Notes: generated from the sequence alone by a model not told the origin. Numbered from the stretch's first letter, positions 43,348-54,121 are shown. The stretch: DNA of 64,000 nt from Vibrio neptunius (GCA_019339365.1 CP079859.1:2914001-2978000), one strand, 5' to 3'. Translations and numbers: made by a program.

Positions 43348-43892
43348 TATCTGATTCAGTGTTGCAAGATTCTCGCGCCATTATAACCCTATGCATCGCT
43401 GCGGGTCACTCAAGTCTTGATAAGTTACGTGTACGGCCCTAGTTCATCCATCAGCGAAATTCATATGCATTTTAGTGACCACCTGCTCCGATCTTGCTTT
43501 CTAATGTACGAATAGAAGCTTTCACAAATCAGGACTCGTCCTTTGCTTTAAGCTGATAAAAGTGAAATCAAAGTTTTCACGCTCAAATCCAATACTGTTG
43601 CCATTATGGATTGATTGATAAACACATCAGAGTATAGTTGCCACTTTCAACACACCATAAGAGGAAGTGAACACCTGTGTTAATGACGCCGCCCTAAATG
43701 CTCCACCCCTCTACAGCTTTCACAGCTAACCGAGCACAATACTAGCCCATAGTATCTTGCTCATTCGCTCCGTTTGTTAAACAACCGCCTTCATTTGGCT
43801 GTTTAATCACGCTAAAACTTTATCAAAGAAGCACCTACTCTCACTTCAGTTCTATTTCTGATGCGTTTTGCCGTGCCTAAATTGAGAATTCA
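43348..43892. other. Gap upstream of second SulP gene
   Basis: 545 bases between divergent genes (SEC-C protein left, SulP right). It must hold both promoters. I find no ORF with a ribosome-binding site, no RNA gene and no convincing repeat here. Confidence 0.5.
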
Positions 43893-45380
43893 ATGTACCA
43901 AAATATGAAACTTGATTGGATGTCTAACATCCGAGGTGATCTACTTGCAGGTCTCGTTGTTGCGCTTGCTTTAATTCCAGAAGCTATCGCCTTTTCAATC
44001 ATCGCGGGCGTCGACCCTAAAGTCGGACTATATGCCTCTTTCAGCATTTCCGTTGTGATTGCGTTTACTGGCGGACGATCAGGGATGGTTTCCGCGGCCA
44101 CGGGGGCCATGGCATTGTTAATGGTCACCTTAGTCAAAGAGCATGGGTTAGAATATTTACTAGCCGTTACCGTGCTGACTGGCATACTGCAAATTTTAGC
44201 CGGATATTTAAAGCTTGGTAGTCTCATGCGCTTTGTTTCACGTTCCGTTGTGACTGGCTTTGTTAATGCTCTTGCTATCTTAATTTTCCTTGCTCAACTG
44301 CCGGAACTCATCGACGTAACTTGGCAAGTATATGCGATGACTGTCGGCGGACTTGGTATCATTTACCTGTTCCCGTACCTCCCCTTTATTGGTAAACGAA
44401 TACCTTCACCTTTGGTGTGTATCATCACTCTGACGGTAATCAAAATCTGGTTCGAAATTGATATTCGTACCGTCGGTGATATGGGTACCTTACCCGATAC
44501 CTTACCTATTTTCTTATGGCCTGATGTACCTCTCAATTTAAAAACCTTGTCTATCATTTTTCCCTACGCCGTTGGACTTGCTCTAGTAGGTTTATTGGAA
44601 TCGATGATGACAGCTACGATTGTTGACGACCTTACCGAAACAAGCAGTGATAAAAACCGAGAATGTAAAGGCCAAGGTATGGCCAACATTTTTACAGGCC
44701 TGCTTGGCGGCATGGCTGGGTGTGCGATGATAGGGCAATCCATGATCAATATTAAGTCAGGTGGTCGAGGAAGATTGTCGACGCTATCTGCTGGTGTGTT
44801 CTTGCTTATAATCGTTGTGTTTCTTAGCCCATGGCTAAATCAAGTCCCAATGGCGGCACTTGTCGCTGTGATGATTATGGTTGCCATCAGTACATTTTCA
44901 TGGAGCTCAATTCGCGACATCAAGAAGCACCCTTTATCGACTAATATAGTGATGCTTGCTACCGTCTTTATTGTTGTAGCTACACACAACTTAGCAATAG
45001 GTGTACTGGTTGGTGTGCTACTAGCATCGTTATTCTTCGCAAACAAAATCAGTCGAATGATGATAATCAAAACGGACATCACACAGAAGAACCACCGCAG
45101 ATACATGGTTATCGGGCAAGTCTTTTTCGTTTCATCAGAGAAGTTTATTGAATTGTTTGATCTAAAAGAAGTCGTTGAATCAGTAGTGATCGATTTGTCA
45201 AAGGCACACTTTTGGGATGTAACCTCGGTTTCAGCGCTAGACAAAGTTATCGTTAAATTTCGACTTCAAGGCACACATGTGGAGTTGATCGGAATGAACC
45301 AAGCCACGCGCACCTTAGTCGAAAAATTTGGTGTGCACGACAAGCCCGAACAGGTTGAAAAGTTATTGGTCGGGCATTAA
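43893..45380 (+). CDS. SulP-family anion transporter with STAS domain (second copy)
   Basis: A 495-residue inner-membrane protein. It is clearly a paralogue of the SulP protein at 22621: the same [20 protein letters not shown] opening, [19 protein letters not shown] segment and [12 protein letters not shown] motif. The STAS domain occupies about 395-490 ([18 protein letters not shown]). Anion specificity is unknown. The 3' end overlaps in another frame with a short open segment that looks like the tail of a different gene. Confidence 0.92.
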   Translation: MYQNMKLDWMSNIRGDLLAGLVVALALIPEAIAFSIIAGVDPKVGLYASFSISVVIAFTGGRSGMVSAATGAMALLMVTLVKEHGLEYLLAVTVLTGILQILAGYLKLGSLMRFVSRSVVTGFVNALAILIFLAQLPELIDVTWQVYAMTVGGLGIIYLFPYLPFIGKRIPSPLVCIITLTVIKIWFEIDIRTVGDMGTLPDTLPIFLWPDVPLNLKTLSIIFPYAVGLALVGLLESMMTATIVDDLTETSSDKNRECKGQGMANIFTGLLGGMAGCAMIGQSMINIKSGGRGRLSTLSAGVFLLIIVVFLSPWLNQVPMAALVAVMIMVAISTFSWSSIRDIKKHPLSTNIVMLATVFIVVATHNLAIGVLVGVLLASLFFANKISRMMIIKTDITQKNHRRYMVIGQVFFVSSEKFIELFDLKEVVESVVIDLSKAHFWDVTSVSALDKVIVKFRLQGTHVELIGMNQATRTLVEKFGVHDKPEQVEKLLVGH

Positions 45381-45499
45381 TTGATAAAGCCCGTACGGAG
45401 TTACTGGCGTTAGGTTACCCTTCAACAAAGGGCTTCCTAGAAAAGGCGATTGGTAGAAATCATGCTGAGTTGTTAGACATCTTGTCACTAAGCCTCTAA
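45359..45499 (+). pseudogene. Orphan C-terminal coding fragment (about 46 codons)
   Basis: A reading frame with protein-like composition ([20 protein letters not shown] and FLEKAIGRNHAELLDILSLS) runs from the tail of the SulP gene, in a different frame, to TAA 45497-45499. It has no ATG or GTG and no ribosome-binding site, so it looks like the 3' end of a gene whose front was lost when the SulP gene joined here. I do not recognise the family. It ends 4 bases before the dusC hairpin. Confidence 0.45.
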
Positions 45500-45503
45500 A
45501 ATC

Positions 45504-45525
45504 ACGCCTCCGAATTTGGAGGCGT
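45504..45525 (+). promoter_or_regulatory. Hairpin that sequesters the dusC ribosome-binding site
   Basis: Perfect 8-bp stem ACGCCTCC (45504-45511) / GGAGGCGT (45518-45525) with loop GAATTT. The Shine-Dalgarno GGAGG (45518-45522) lies inside the stem, 7 bases from the dusC ATG. It could limit translation or act as a thermosensor. A terminator is less likely because only GTTGTT follows. Confidence 0.65.
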
Positions 45526-45529
45526 TGTT

Positions 45530-46483
45530 ATGCGAGTTGTTCTGGGCCCTATGGAGGGCGTTTTAGACCATTTGATGCGAGAGATATTAACTGACATCAA
45601 TGACTATGATCTGTGTGTCACAGAATTCGTTCGCGTGGTCGATCAGTTGTTGCCTGAACACGTATTCTATCGCCTCTGCCCAGAGCTAAAGCAAGGCTCA
45701 CACACCAAATCCGGTGTCCCGGTTCATATCCAACTGTTGGGACAAGACCCACATTGGATGGCTGAAAATGCAATTCGCGCCGCTGAACTTGGAGCAAAAG
45801 GCGTTGATATCAACTTCGGCTGCCCAGCAAAACTAGTAAACAAAAGTAAAGGCGGAGCGGCTCTACTGCAACACCCTGAGCTTATTCATCGCGTAGTCAA
45901 GGCGTGTCGTGAAGCTGTTCCAGAAAGCACACCACTGACAGCGAAAATTCGCCTTGGTTGGGATAACCCAGAAGACTGCTTCGAGATCGTAGATGCGATT
46001 CAAAGCGCTGGGGCAGACGAACTCACCGTTCACGCACGCACAAAAACCGGTGGTTATAAGGCGAGCGAAATTAAGTGGGACTATATTAACCAGATTCGTC
46101 AACGCTTTACTATTCCATTGATTGCGAATGGCGAGATTTGGAACCACCAAGATGGCCAAGCCTGCATCGAAACCACCGGGGTCGATTCTATAATGGTATG
46201 CCGTGGTGCGTTCAATGTGCCTAATTTGGGCAATGTAGTTAAGCACAATCACACCGTGATGCCATGGACAGATGTGGTCAAACTGCTGTTGCTTTACTCG
46301 CAATACGAAATGAAAGGCGATAAAGGCCTCTACTACCCAAATCGAGTCAAGCAATGGTTCTCCTACTTACGTCATGAGTACCCAGAGGCCAACGAGCTCT
46401 TTCGTGAAATTCGTACCTTTAATAAGGCTGAGCCGATTGTAGAACGTATTACGGAATATCAAACTCAGTTAAGTGTGGCCTAA
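45530..46483 (+). CDS. dusC: tRNA-dihydrouridine(16) synthase
   Basis: A 317-residue flavoenzyme reducing uridine-16 of tRNAs. FMN-binding barrel with [13 protein letters not shown] at the N-terminus (about 6-18), the catalytic Cys in [16 protein letters not shown] (near residue 98) and [12 protein letters not shown] (about 168-179). The pattern follows DusC rather than DusA/B, and E. coli DusC is 315 aa. GGAGG is placed ideally but is buried in a hairpin. Its stop overlaps the end of the GGDEF remnant on the other strand. Confidence 0.94.
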   Translation: MRVVLGPMEGVLDHLMREILTDINDYDLCVTEFVRVVDQLLPEHVFYRLCPELKQGSHTKSGVPVHIQLLGQDPHWMAENAIRAAELGAKGVDINFGCPAKLVNKSKGGAALLQHPELIHRVVKACREAVPESTPLTAKIRLGWDNPEDCFEIVDAIQSAGADELTVHARTKTGGYKASEIKWDYINQIRQRFTIPLIANGEIWNHQDGQACIETTGVDSIMVCRGAFNVPNLGNVVKHNHTVMPWTDVVKLLLLYSQYEMKGDKGLYYPNRVKQWFSYLRHEYPEANELFREIRTFNKAEPIVERITEYQTQLSVA

Positions 46484-46717
46484 AACACCAACCTGTTTTT
46501 GCCTCTATTTTTGACCCTATAAAACTTTTCGTCCGCGACTTTGATTAAGCGTTCAAAGTCGCAGTTTTCTTCCGTTCTGACTATCTCTACTCCCCACTGA
46601 AACCGTAAATCCGCCTTCGATAACGTTTGCACAATACCAACCAATTTCCTCGTGTACGCGCTCCATCGTCATTCGCATCTTTTCAACATTTCGACCACGA
46701 AGATAAACCACTAAGCC
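46480..46717 (-). pseudogene. Remnant of a GGDEF (diguanylate cyclase) domain
   Basis: The minus strand reads VVYLRGRNVEKMRMTMERVHEEI then GGFTVSVG, shifts frame at a GGGG run, and continues EIVRTEENCDFERLIKVAD and [16 protein letters not shown] to a stop at 46482-46480. This is the C-terminal third of a GGDEF domain, where SVG and LYxAKxxGRNRV-type motifs are standard. The GGDEF motif and everything before it are missing, so it is dead. It fills most of the 324-base gap between dusC and the ABC operon. Confidence 0.75.
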
Positions 46718-46807
46718 CATCCATAGGATAATCTACAAAATGGGCTTTAGATAGAAACTTGTTAGAACTCAAAGCAGTAAGGTTAAAGTATCGTTAACTT
46801 CCACTTA

Positions 46808-47602
46808 TCAGTTAAGGAGAAGGCTATCGTCTGCCAGTTCCTCTCCTCTTACTTTAGAGAACATTTCTAATAAGTCTGGCACTTGCATATTCGCTCTTTG
46901 CTCACCTGCCACATCAAGCACAATTTCTCCCTGATGGAGCATCACGGTGCGATCACCACACGCTAACGCATCCTTCATTGAGTGCGTGACCATCATCACG
47001 GTCAAATTAAATTCAGTCACAATTTTGTTTGTCAAATCAATGATGAATGCCGCCATTCTTGGATCAAGCGCTGCAGTATGCTCATCAAGTAATAGCAGCT
47101 TGCTATCAGATAGGGTTGCCATCACTAGGCTTACAGCCTGACGCTGACCACCCGAGAGCAGGCCGATGCTATCACCCAAACGATCTTCTAGCCCTAGCCC
47201 AAGAATGCTGATACGCTCTTGAAACAGTTTGCGACGCTTACTTGATAAAGACAGACTCCAGCCGCGCTTTTTTCCTCGCATATAAGCCAGAGCCATATTT
47301 TCTTCTATTGTGAGATCACCACAAGTTCCCGCCAGTGGATCTTGGAACACTCGAGCACATTGGCGCGCTCTTTGATCGACGGTTTGCCGAGTCACATCCA
47401 GATCGTTGATAACTACTCGACCACCAACCATGGGCGTTTCACCGGTCACAGCCCCTAACAATGTTGACTTACCGGCGCCATTAGAGCCAATCACGGTTAG
47501 AAATTGGTGCTCAGGGACTTGCAGTGAAACGCTTTTGAGTGCTGGATTTTCAAGAATAGTTCCAGGATTAAAAGTGACTTGAATGTTCTCAAGCTGAATC
47601 AT
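46808..47602 (-). CDS. ABC transporter ATP-binding protein
   Basis: A 264-residue cytoplasmic ATPase: Walker A IGSNGAGKSTLLG (about 38-50), Q-loop RVFQDP, signature LSGGQRQAVSL (about 149-159), Walker B LLLLDEHTAALDP (about 168-180) and the switch His in MMVTHSMKDAL. It overlaps the permease by 14 bases, so translation is coupled. It is the last gene of a three-gene import operon; substrate is discussed with the binding protein. Confidence 0.93.
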   Translation of the reverse strand: MIQLENIQVTFNPGTILENPALKSVSLQVPEHQFLTVIGSNGAGKSTLLGAVTGETPMVGGRVVINDLDVTRQTVDQRARQCARVFQDPLAGTCGDLTIEENMALAYMRGKKRGWSLSLSSKRRKLFQERISILGLGLEDRLGDSIGLLSGGQRQAVSLVMATLSDSKLLLLDEHTAALDPRMAAFIIDLTNKIVTEFNLTVMMVTHSMKDALACGDRTVMLHQGEIVLDVAGEQRANMQVPDLLEMFSKVRGEELADDSLLLN

Positions 47603-48542
47603 ACTGCACCTCCTGATTTTTCATCCTGATCAGAGACGACTTTACTCTCAACAGGTGAACTAGGCTTTTTGATTTGAAGTTTCCTTTTAGCTTCGGCGCA
47701 ATCAGCGCAATTGCTACCAGAATCGCTGTAACCAAGTTAAGATCAGAGGCTTGTAGACCAAACATTCCTGTACTTAGTGCAAATGCCACAGCAAGTCGAT
47801 ACAGCACAGAGCCAACAATAACTGCCAGCACAGTCACCCATATCTTTCTTCCGGGAATGAGTGTCTGCCCTAAAATAACGGCAGCCAGACCAACAACAAT
47901 AGTCCCCACACCAGAGGTCACATCTGCAAAGCTGTTAGTTTGGGCAAATAGAGCACCGGCAAAGCCAACAAAGCCGTTCGACAGTGCTAGACCAAAATAG
48001 GTATAAAAGGATGTGCTGCCACCTTGCGCTGACACCATACGTGCATTCACACCCGTTGCACGTAAACCTAAACCAAAGTCACTGTTAAGCAACCTAACGA
48101 CAAACCATGCCGAAACGAGCACGAGTATCCCAACCAACAATGGCCGCATTAGCATTGGATCACCAATTGCTTCAAAGGGAGTCAGAATCGTTTCCTCCCC
48201 CAACAAGGCTATATTCGGGCGCCCCATAATGCGAATGTTGATCGAGAATGCAGCAATCATGGTGAGAATAGAGGCGAGAAGGTGAAGGATCCCACACCTA
48301 ACGGCTAGAAAAGCCGTCAACCAACCGGTTGCCGCTCCCGCTAAGATGGCCATTGCGGTCGCGACCCAAGGGTTAATACCCGCAACAATTGCCGTCGCGG
48401 CCACGGCCGCTCCCATAGGAAAACTGCCGTCAACACTGAGATCAGGAAAATCCAATACCCGAAAAGTCAGATAGACACCCAGAGCAACAAGACCATATAG
48501 CAAGCCAATTTCTAGCGCACCAAAAAATGCAAACGCAGACAT
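47589..48542 (-). CDS. ABC transporter permease (BPD_transp_2 type)
   Basis: A 317-residue inner-membrane protein with about eight or nine helices, of the branched-chain amino acid / ribose type permease family (FPDLSVDGSFPMGAAVAATA near residues 32-51). It opens GALEIGLLYGLVALGVYLTF, as in permeases that pair with PF04392 binding proteins. It sits between the binding protein and the ATPase in one operon. Confidence 0.92.
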   Translation of the reverse strand: MSAFAFFGALEIGLLYGLVALGVYLTFRVLDFPDLSVDGSFPMGAAVAATAIVAGINPWVATAMAILAGAATGWLTAFLAVRCGILHLLASILTMIAAFSINIRIMGRPNIALLGEETILTPFEAIGDPMLMRPLLVGILVLVSAWFVVRLLNSDFGLGLRATGVNARMVSAQGGSTSFYTYFGLALSNGFVGFAGALFAQTNSFADVTSGVGTIVVGLAAVILGQTLIPGRKIWVTVLAVIVGSVLYRLAVAFALSTGMFGLQASDLNLVTAILVAIALIAPKLKGNFKSKSLVHLLRVKSSLIRMKNQEVQYDSA

Positions 48543-48610
48543 ACCAACTCCCTTTTCTGCTAGAGATCAAAACGCCTCAAGCATGTGTGGCACACACTTG
48601 AGGTTGAGGT

Positions 48611-49576
48611 TTATTTCACGCTTGTTGCACGATCTAGAACAGATTGAGGAATAGAAATGCCTAGCTTAGTTGCTGCGCTCTTGTTGATCACAAGATCAGA
48701 ACCCTTAGCGACTTTTACATCCAGTGAACCTGGGTCCGAACCTTCTATAATAGCAGCGACATAATCTGCGGTTTGTACACCCACTTGGTAGTAGTCAAAG
48801 CCTAAGCTTGCAATCGCACCTTTATCAACATAAGAAGTCGCACCACCAAGCACCGGGGTCTTGGCTTGGTTCGCCGCAACAATCATACCCTCGATGGCAC
48901 TCGCGACTGTGTTATCTGTTGGCGCGTAAATCACGTCTGACTTTTCGGCAATCGCTTGAGTGGCTGACTGAACATCAGCGCTCTTTAGTGCCGTAGCTTC
49001 AACAACCTCAATACCTTGCGCTTTTGCACTTTCTTTGAGTAGTGCCACCAACGTGACGGCGTTCGCTTCGCCAGGGTTAAATACGACGCCGATAGATTTC
49101 ACGTCTGGCATGATTTCTTTGATCAGTTCGACATGCTGACTGACTGGAGAGAGATCTGACAAACCTGTCACGTTCTTCCCGGGTTTTTCCATACTTCTTA
49201 CCAGTTTAGCGCCCACCGGATCGGTTACTGCGGTAAACACAACTGGAATTGTGCGCGTTGCTGAGACTAAGGCTTGAGCCGTCGGCGTAGCAATACCCAC
49301 TAACACATCCGGCTTTTCACCGACAAACTGGCGAGCAATCTGCACCGCGATCGCAGGATTGCCTTGGGCCGTTTTATAGTCAAAGTCGAGATTTTTACCT
49401 TGTTCGTAGCCCTTTGATTTCAGGCCATCAATCAGCCCCTGACGAGCAGCATCAAGTGCCGGGTGCTCGACGATCTGTGATACCGCCACTTTCGCTGTTT
49501 TCGCCATGATGCCTGCTGATGACAGTAGCGCGGCTCCTGCCAATACAGCAGTAGCAATAACTTTTCCTGCTTTCAT
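48611..49576 (-). CDS. ABC transporter substrate-binding protein (PF04392/TrpX-like)
   Basis: A 321-residue periplasmic protein. Signal peptide with cleavage near ALLSSAGIMA (about residue 25). The mature protein has the two-lobed fold with KVAVSQIVEHPALDAARQGL (about 29-48), DVLVGIATPTAQALVSA, FTAVTDPVGAKLV and NVTGLSDLSPV segments typical of PF04392. Some relatives (TrpX) serve tryptophan uptake in Gram-positives; others are uncharacterised. An aromatic amino acid is possible, by inference only. It is first in the operon, behind a palindromic operator candidate. Confidence 0.88.
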   Translation of the reverse strand: MKAGKVIATAVLAGAALLSSAGIMAKTAKVAVSQIVEHPALDAARQGLIDGLKSKGYEQGKNLDFDYKTAQGNPAIAVQIARQFVGEKPDVLVGIATPTAQALVSATRTIPVVFTAVTDPVGAKLVRSMEKPGKNVTGLSDLSPVSQHVELIKEIMPDVKSIGVVFNPGEANAVTLVALLKESAKAQGIEVVEATALKSADVQSATQAIAEKSDVIYAPTDNTVASAIEGMIVAANQAKTPVLGGATSYVDKGAIASLGFDYYQVGVQTADYVAAIIEGSDPGSLDVKVAKGSDLVINKSAATKLGISIPQSVLDRATSVK

Positions 49577-49645
49577 CTCAACTCCTTGATTACAGCATTA
49601 TTGATGTGATGTTGTGTTTGGTGTTTATATAATTATTGATTGAGT

Positions 49646-49662
49646 TGCACATTTTATGTGCA
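49646..49662. promoter_or_regulatory. Palindrome upstream of the ABC operon
   Basis: TGCACATTTTATGTGCA is an exact inverted repeat (6-bp arms, 5-base centre) about 70 bases upstream of the binding-protein start, near AT-rich promoter-like sequence. It is a candidate repressor site; I do not recognise the regulator. Confidence 0.5.
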
Positions 49663-49727
49663 CCTCATTCATTATTACCAATAACTTAGAAAAATGGGAA
49701 GAGAGTTTTAACAATTAGTCAACAAAC

Positions 49728-50942
49728 TTAGACATGTGTATGCTGCCCGTTTTTAGTCGCCTGAATTAAGATATTTCTCGGAGTGATGCTTTTAGCACAA
49801 AAAGTTTCAATGGATACCTGATAACCATGTTCGCTGAGATACAAAGCCTTATCAAGTACCAGCCACATCTCGAGGCTACGACGAAACTGCTGCTGAACAA
49901 GGCTGAGCCTCTCCATTTGCCAATAGCGTTGTTCACCTTTCGCTTCAAATTCGGCAAACGACACATTGGTTGGCAAATCCAGCTGTTTCTGGTCGGCTGC
50001 CCATTGGCAAAAAGCGCCAAAACCATCAGCCAACAACGACTTTTTAATGCTTGGTACCGATACGTAACCTTGATGCCCACCAACCTGTCGCAAAAGTAGA
50101 TCAAGCCCGAGACGATAGCTCATTTCGAGAAAACGATGCCGCTTAACTCGATCTCCCCCTGTCACGGTTTCTTGAAGTGGTATCCTCAGCTCTGACTTGG
50201 ATAGCTTAAGGGCAGAAGCACGAGCGGGTTTTGACAATGGACGATAATGATCGTCTTGGATAAGGTGATAACAACAAGGCGAAATACTTAATGCTGGTAA
50301 TCCTACCAACACAGCATTTTCAATCAGAGCAACATGCAAATCTCCGCATGCGTGCAAAGCCACAGCGTGTTGTTTAGGGTTAAGCACTTGCATCGCGTTA
50401 GCGGATAACGCATCCCCTTGAACAAACGTCATGGGTAAATTCTGCTTATCTGCTTCCTGTTGACCAGAATCACACAACATTTGTTGAAATTCAAAACTGG
50501 TGACTGGTTGCTGGCTTTTGCTGGCAAGTATACGACCCAAGAAGCCTTTACCTGAACACCATTCGAGCCATTCACTGCCTTGATGAGAGCGTAACGCTGC
50601 TTCACCCATCGATACAATCTGTTCAAGTTTTCTGCCCGGAACCCCTGTCTCAAGGCCTCGCTCCAATTGCAAACCATATAAAGTAGAGCCAGTGAGCTGA
50701 GTGAGTTCATCAACAACAGATAGAGCGGGGATAAATTGCTCAAGAACTTTATGGAATCGCTTGGGGTTAGTCTTAAATTCTTCAATTTGTTCAGGGCTCA
50801 GAGAAGCAAGCCATTGACATAACTGCGGGTGCTCAACTTGCCATGGCAATCGATCTTCAAAGCTCGAGAAAAAGGGCTCAAAGCGCCAGAACAACTCATG
50901 TGATAACAGAAATGAGTCGAGTTTTTGAAATGTGTCTTGCAT
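49728..50942 (-). CDS. SAM-dependent methyltransferase (Methyltransf_32-like)
   Basis: About 404 residues from ATG 50942 (MQDTFQKLD), with AAGGGGG just upstream. An in-frame TTG 15 bases earlier covers the ribosome-binding site and is unlikely. A SAM-binding motif I, EWCSGKGFLGRILA (about 131-144), is followed by VALHACGDLHVAL (about 196-208) and SISPCCYHLI (about 220-229). This HACGDL/CCYH arrangement is typical of the family that includes eukaryotic METTL25 and RRNAD1-like proteins. Target unknown. It lies 54 bases downstream of cysB. Confidence 0.8.
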   Translation of the reverse strand: MQDTFQKLDSFLLSHELFWRFEPFFSSFEDRLPWQVEHPQLCQWLASLSPEQIEEFKTNPKRFHKVLEQFIPALSVVDELTQLTGSTLYGLQLERGLETGVPGRKLEQIVSMGEAALRSHQGSEWLEWCSGKGFLGRILASKSQQPVTSFEFQQMLCDSGQQEADKQNLPMTFVQGDALSANAMQVLNPKQHAVALHACGDLHVALIENAVLVGLPALSISPCCYHLIQDDHYRPLSKPARASALKLSKSELRIPLQETVTGGDRVKRHRFLEMSYRLGLDLLLRQVGGHQGYVSVPSIKKSLLADGFGAFCQWAADQKQLDLPTNVSFAEFEAKGEQRYWQMERLSLVQQQFRRSLEMWLVLDKALYLSEHGYQVSIETFCAKSITPRNILIQATKNGQHTHV

Positions 50943-50996
50943 GCTTCCCCCTTGCAAGGTTTTATTCTAGAGGGAAGCATGATGAGATGAAAGTTT

Positions 50997-51989
<993 letters not shown>

Positions 51990-52267
51990 TTACTCGACGC
52001 CCCATTGTGAGCAAATATAGTTTATAATATTTAGTTATAACGTCTCTTGGTTAAAATTGATAGCAGATTTGTCTTTTTGGGCCGAATGGACAGAGTAAAT
52101 TCTGATTTAGATGACTTTTTTGTAAGCAATAACGCAAAAATCACCCACAGATCAGAGTTTTCGTTAATAATTAGCCATGGAAACGTAATAATACAAAATA
52201 GGTGCAGTGGTTGTTAAGAATCGTGTATCCTTACTCGCTAGCCAACAAAACATAAGATACGGAATTT

Positions 52268-53032
52268 ATGAATATTGGGTTAATCATAGCTTTAGTTGCC
52301 ATCTTACTGGTATTAGTGCTTGGCTATAACATCATGCTTCAGTACAAAGTGAAAGTCGAAGCTGCTAAAAAGCAGGAAGGGGCTCGATACCTCGCCATCA
52401 TTGATGCGACAGAAGAACTTATCGGCCACGCACATCACATGCCCTACAGCAAAGATTTATTGGTTTGCTTAAACAATCGTATTCTAGATGCGGTGGAAAG
52501 TATGTTTGAGCTTGATCCCAAGAACAAGCAACTCGAACAACGCGTTGAGCATGTTAAACAGCAGATAAAACAGCTTAAAGAAGACAAAAAAGGTGGGGAA
52601 AGCACATCCTTTAAAACGCCAGGCAGTGACAAACAAGCAATAGTGATGCTCAAACTGGTCAAACGCCTGCGAGACACTATCCGTAGCGAGCACAACAAAG
52701 GTCGATTTGAAACTCAAGCCTATGTGGCAGAAAATGCTCGCCTAGAGACGATCCAAATTCGAATAAATATTGAAAACGTTATTAAACGTGCAAATGATTC
52801 CATTGTTCGTGGTCAGCCCGGTACCGCTCTTCAACTTCTGCGTAAAGGGCTTGACGCACTGAGCACCAAAAACGACAACTATTCCAATCAAGCCAGAGAG
52901 AAACTTCAGGGCATGCTTGATGACCTAGAGCAGAAACGTCAGTCTAAAAACGCTGAGGAGCTTCACCAAATCGAAGAAGACCAGCGTAAAAATGATATGG
53001 ATGAGCTCTTTGGTGAAAAGAAAAAATGGTAA
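52268..53032 (+). CDS. Membrane-anchored coiled-coil protein, unknown function
   Basis: A 254-residue protein I cannot name. One N-terminal membrane helix (about 4-23) is followed by a charged helical body with coiled-coil segments (about 85-110, 150-185 and 210-245) and an acidic end (NDMDELFGEKKKW). The membrane helix resembles a type II anchor leaving a cytoplasmic helical rod. It is divergent from cysB and precedes miaE, with a terminator-like hairpin between them. Confidence 0.75.
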   Translation: MNIGLIIALVAILLVLVLGYNIMLQYKVKVEAAKKQEGARYLAIIDATEELIGHAHHMPYSKDLLVCLNNRILDAVESMFELDPKNKQLEQRVEHVKQQIKQLKEDKKGGESTSFKTPGSDKQAIVMLKLVKRLRDTIRSEHNKGRFETQAYVAENARLETIQIRINIENVIKRANDSIVRGQPGTALQLLRKGLDALSTKNDNYSNQAREKLQGMLDDLEQKRQSKNAEELHQIEEDQRKNDMDELFGEKKKW

Positions 53033-53054
53033 TATAATTCTTGGATCCCAATTT

Positions 53055-53082
53055 CGAAAGGTCGCCTTGGCGGCCTTTTCTA
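53055..53082 (+). terminator. Terminator after the coiled-coil gene
   Basis: AAGGTCGCC / GGCGGCCTT with one G-U pair, then TTCTATTTG, 24 bases after the stop. Confidence 0.65.
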
Positions 53083-53100
53083 TTTGTTTAAATACTCATC

Positions 53101-53871
53101 ATGATCGATTTAGAAAACTACAACTCCCTACTCGAACCTATCAATAATTTTCTCCAATGCTCGACACCTAATGAGTGGATTGCAGAGGCACGAAAACCCG
53201 AAAACCTCAAAACCATTCTAATCGATCATTTGTTGTGTGAGCTCAAAGCGGGTCAATCGGCAATGTATCTTATCCGTAAGTATGCTGTCGATAAGGATAG
53301 CGCATATAACCTATTAGATTGGTTTAAACCCTATGAAGACTTTGCTTATAGAAAGACAGGGAGCCTTGATACGTTAAAAGGCAAAAGTAACATATCCAAA
53401 GCGATTATGGCCAAATCGAATTCACCCTATAGCCAGGATTTAATCGATAAGATGGTGCTTCTGATAAAAGAAGAGCTGCATCACTTTTATCAAGTTCTGG
53501 AAATAATGGAAAATCGAGGGATCGATTATGAGCCAGTTCAAGCGAGTCGCTATGCTAAAGGCCTTTTAAGTCAAATGGCAACTCATGAGCCACAGACACT
53601 GATCGATAAATTGATCATTGGCGCATATATTGAGGCCCGATCATGCGAACGTTTCGCTATGCTCGCACCACATATGGATGACGACCTCGCCAAATTTTAT
53701 ACATCACTGTTACGCTCTGAAGCTCGTCATTATCAGGATTACCTAAGCTTAGCTGAAGACATCGCCGGAGAAGATATTTCACAACGCGTTGCTTTTTTCG
53801 GTCAATTAGAAGCTGATCTTATTATCAGTCCCGATAAAGACTTTAAATTCCACAGTGGCACACCGATATAA
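53101..53871 (+). CDS. miaE: tRNA 2-methylthio-N6-isopentenyl adenosine hydroxylase
   Basis: A 256-residue non-haem di-iron oxygenase that hydroxylates the isopentenyl group of ms2i6A37 in tRNA using O2. The ferritin-like four-helix fold has iron ligands in KEELHHFYQVLEIM (about 122-135) and in the later Glu / Glu-x-x-His helices (EARSCERFAML near 181-191 and SEARHYQDYL near 206-215). E. coli lacks the gene, while Salmonella and Vibrio have it. It is followed by its own terminator. Confidence 0.93.
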   Translation: MIDLENYNSLLEPINNFLQCSTPNEWIAEARKPENLKTILIDHLLCELKAGQSAMYLIRKYAVDKDSAYNLLDWFKPYEDFAYRKTGSLDTLKGKSNISKAIMAKSNSPYSQDLIDKMVLLIKEELHHFYQVLEIMENRGIDYEPVQASRYAKGLLSQMATHEPQTLIDKLIIGAYIEARSCERFAMLAPHMDDDLAKFYTSLLRSEARHYQDYLSLAEDIAGEDISQRVAFFGQLEADLIISPDKDFKFHSGTPI

Positions 53872-53897
53872 AATCAACCTAAGTTATCCTTCCTAAA

Positions 53898-53926
53898 TAA
53901 AAAGGTGCCATACGGCACCTTTTTTG
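53898..53926 (+). terminator. miaE terminator
   Basis: AAAAGGTGCC / GGCACCTTTT stem with loop ATAC, then TT, 26 bases after the miaE stop. Confidence 0.9.
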
Positions 53927-54121
53927 TCACGTCACCTACATCCTCAAACTAGGCCAGAAAAAGCATTATCGAGCCCTTTACGCCACTATTTCTGGGCTAT
54001 AGGTCTCAATGGTTCTGCTTCACAACAACAACCTAACCAATAATCAATACGAACAATTGCCATTTCGGTAGGTTGTACCTATAACAAAAAACTTGCCTAC
54101 TTTGCGAACCACTTTAGAGAG

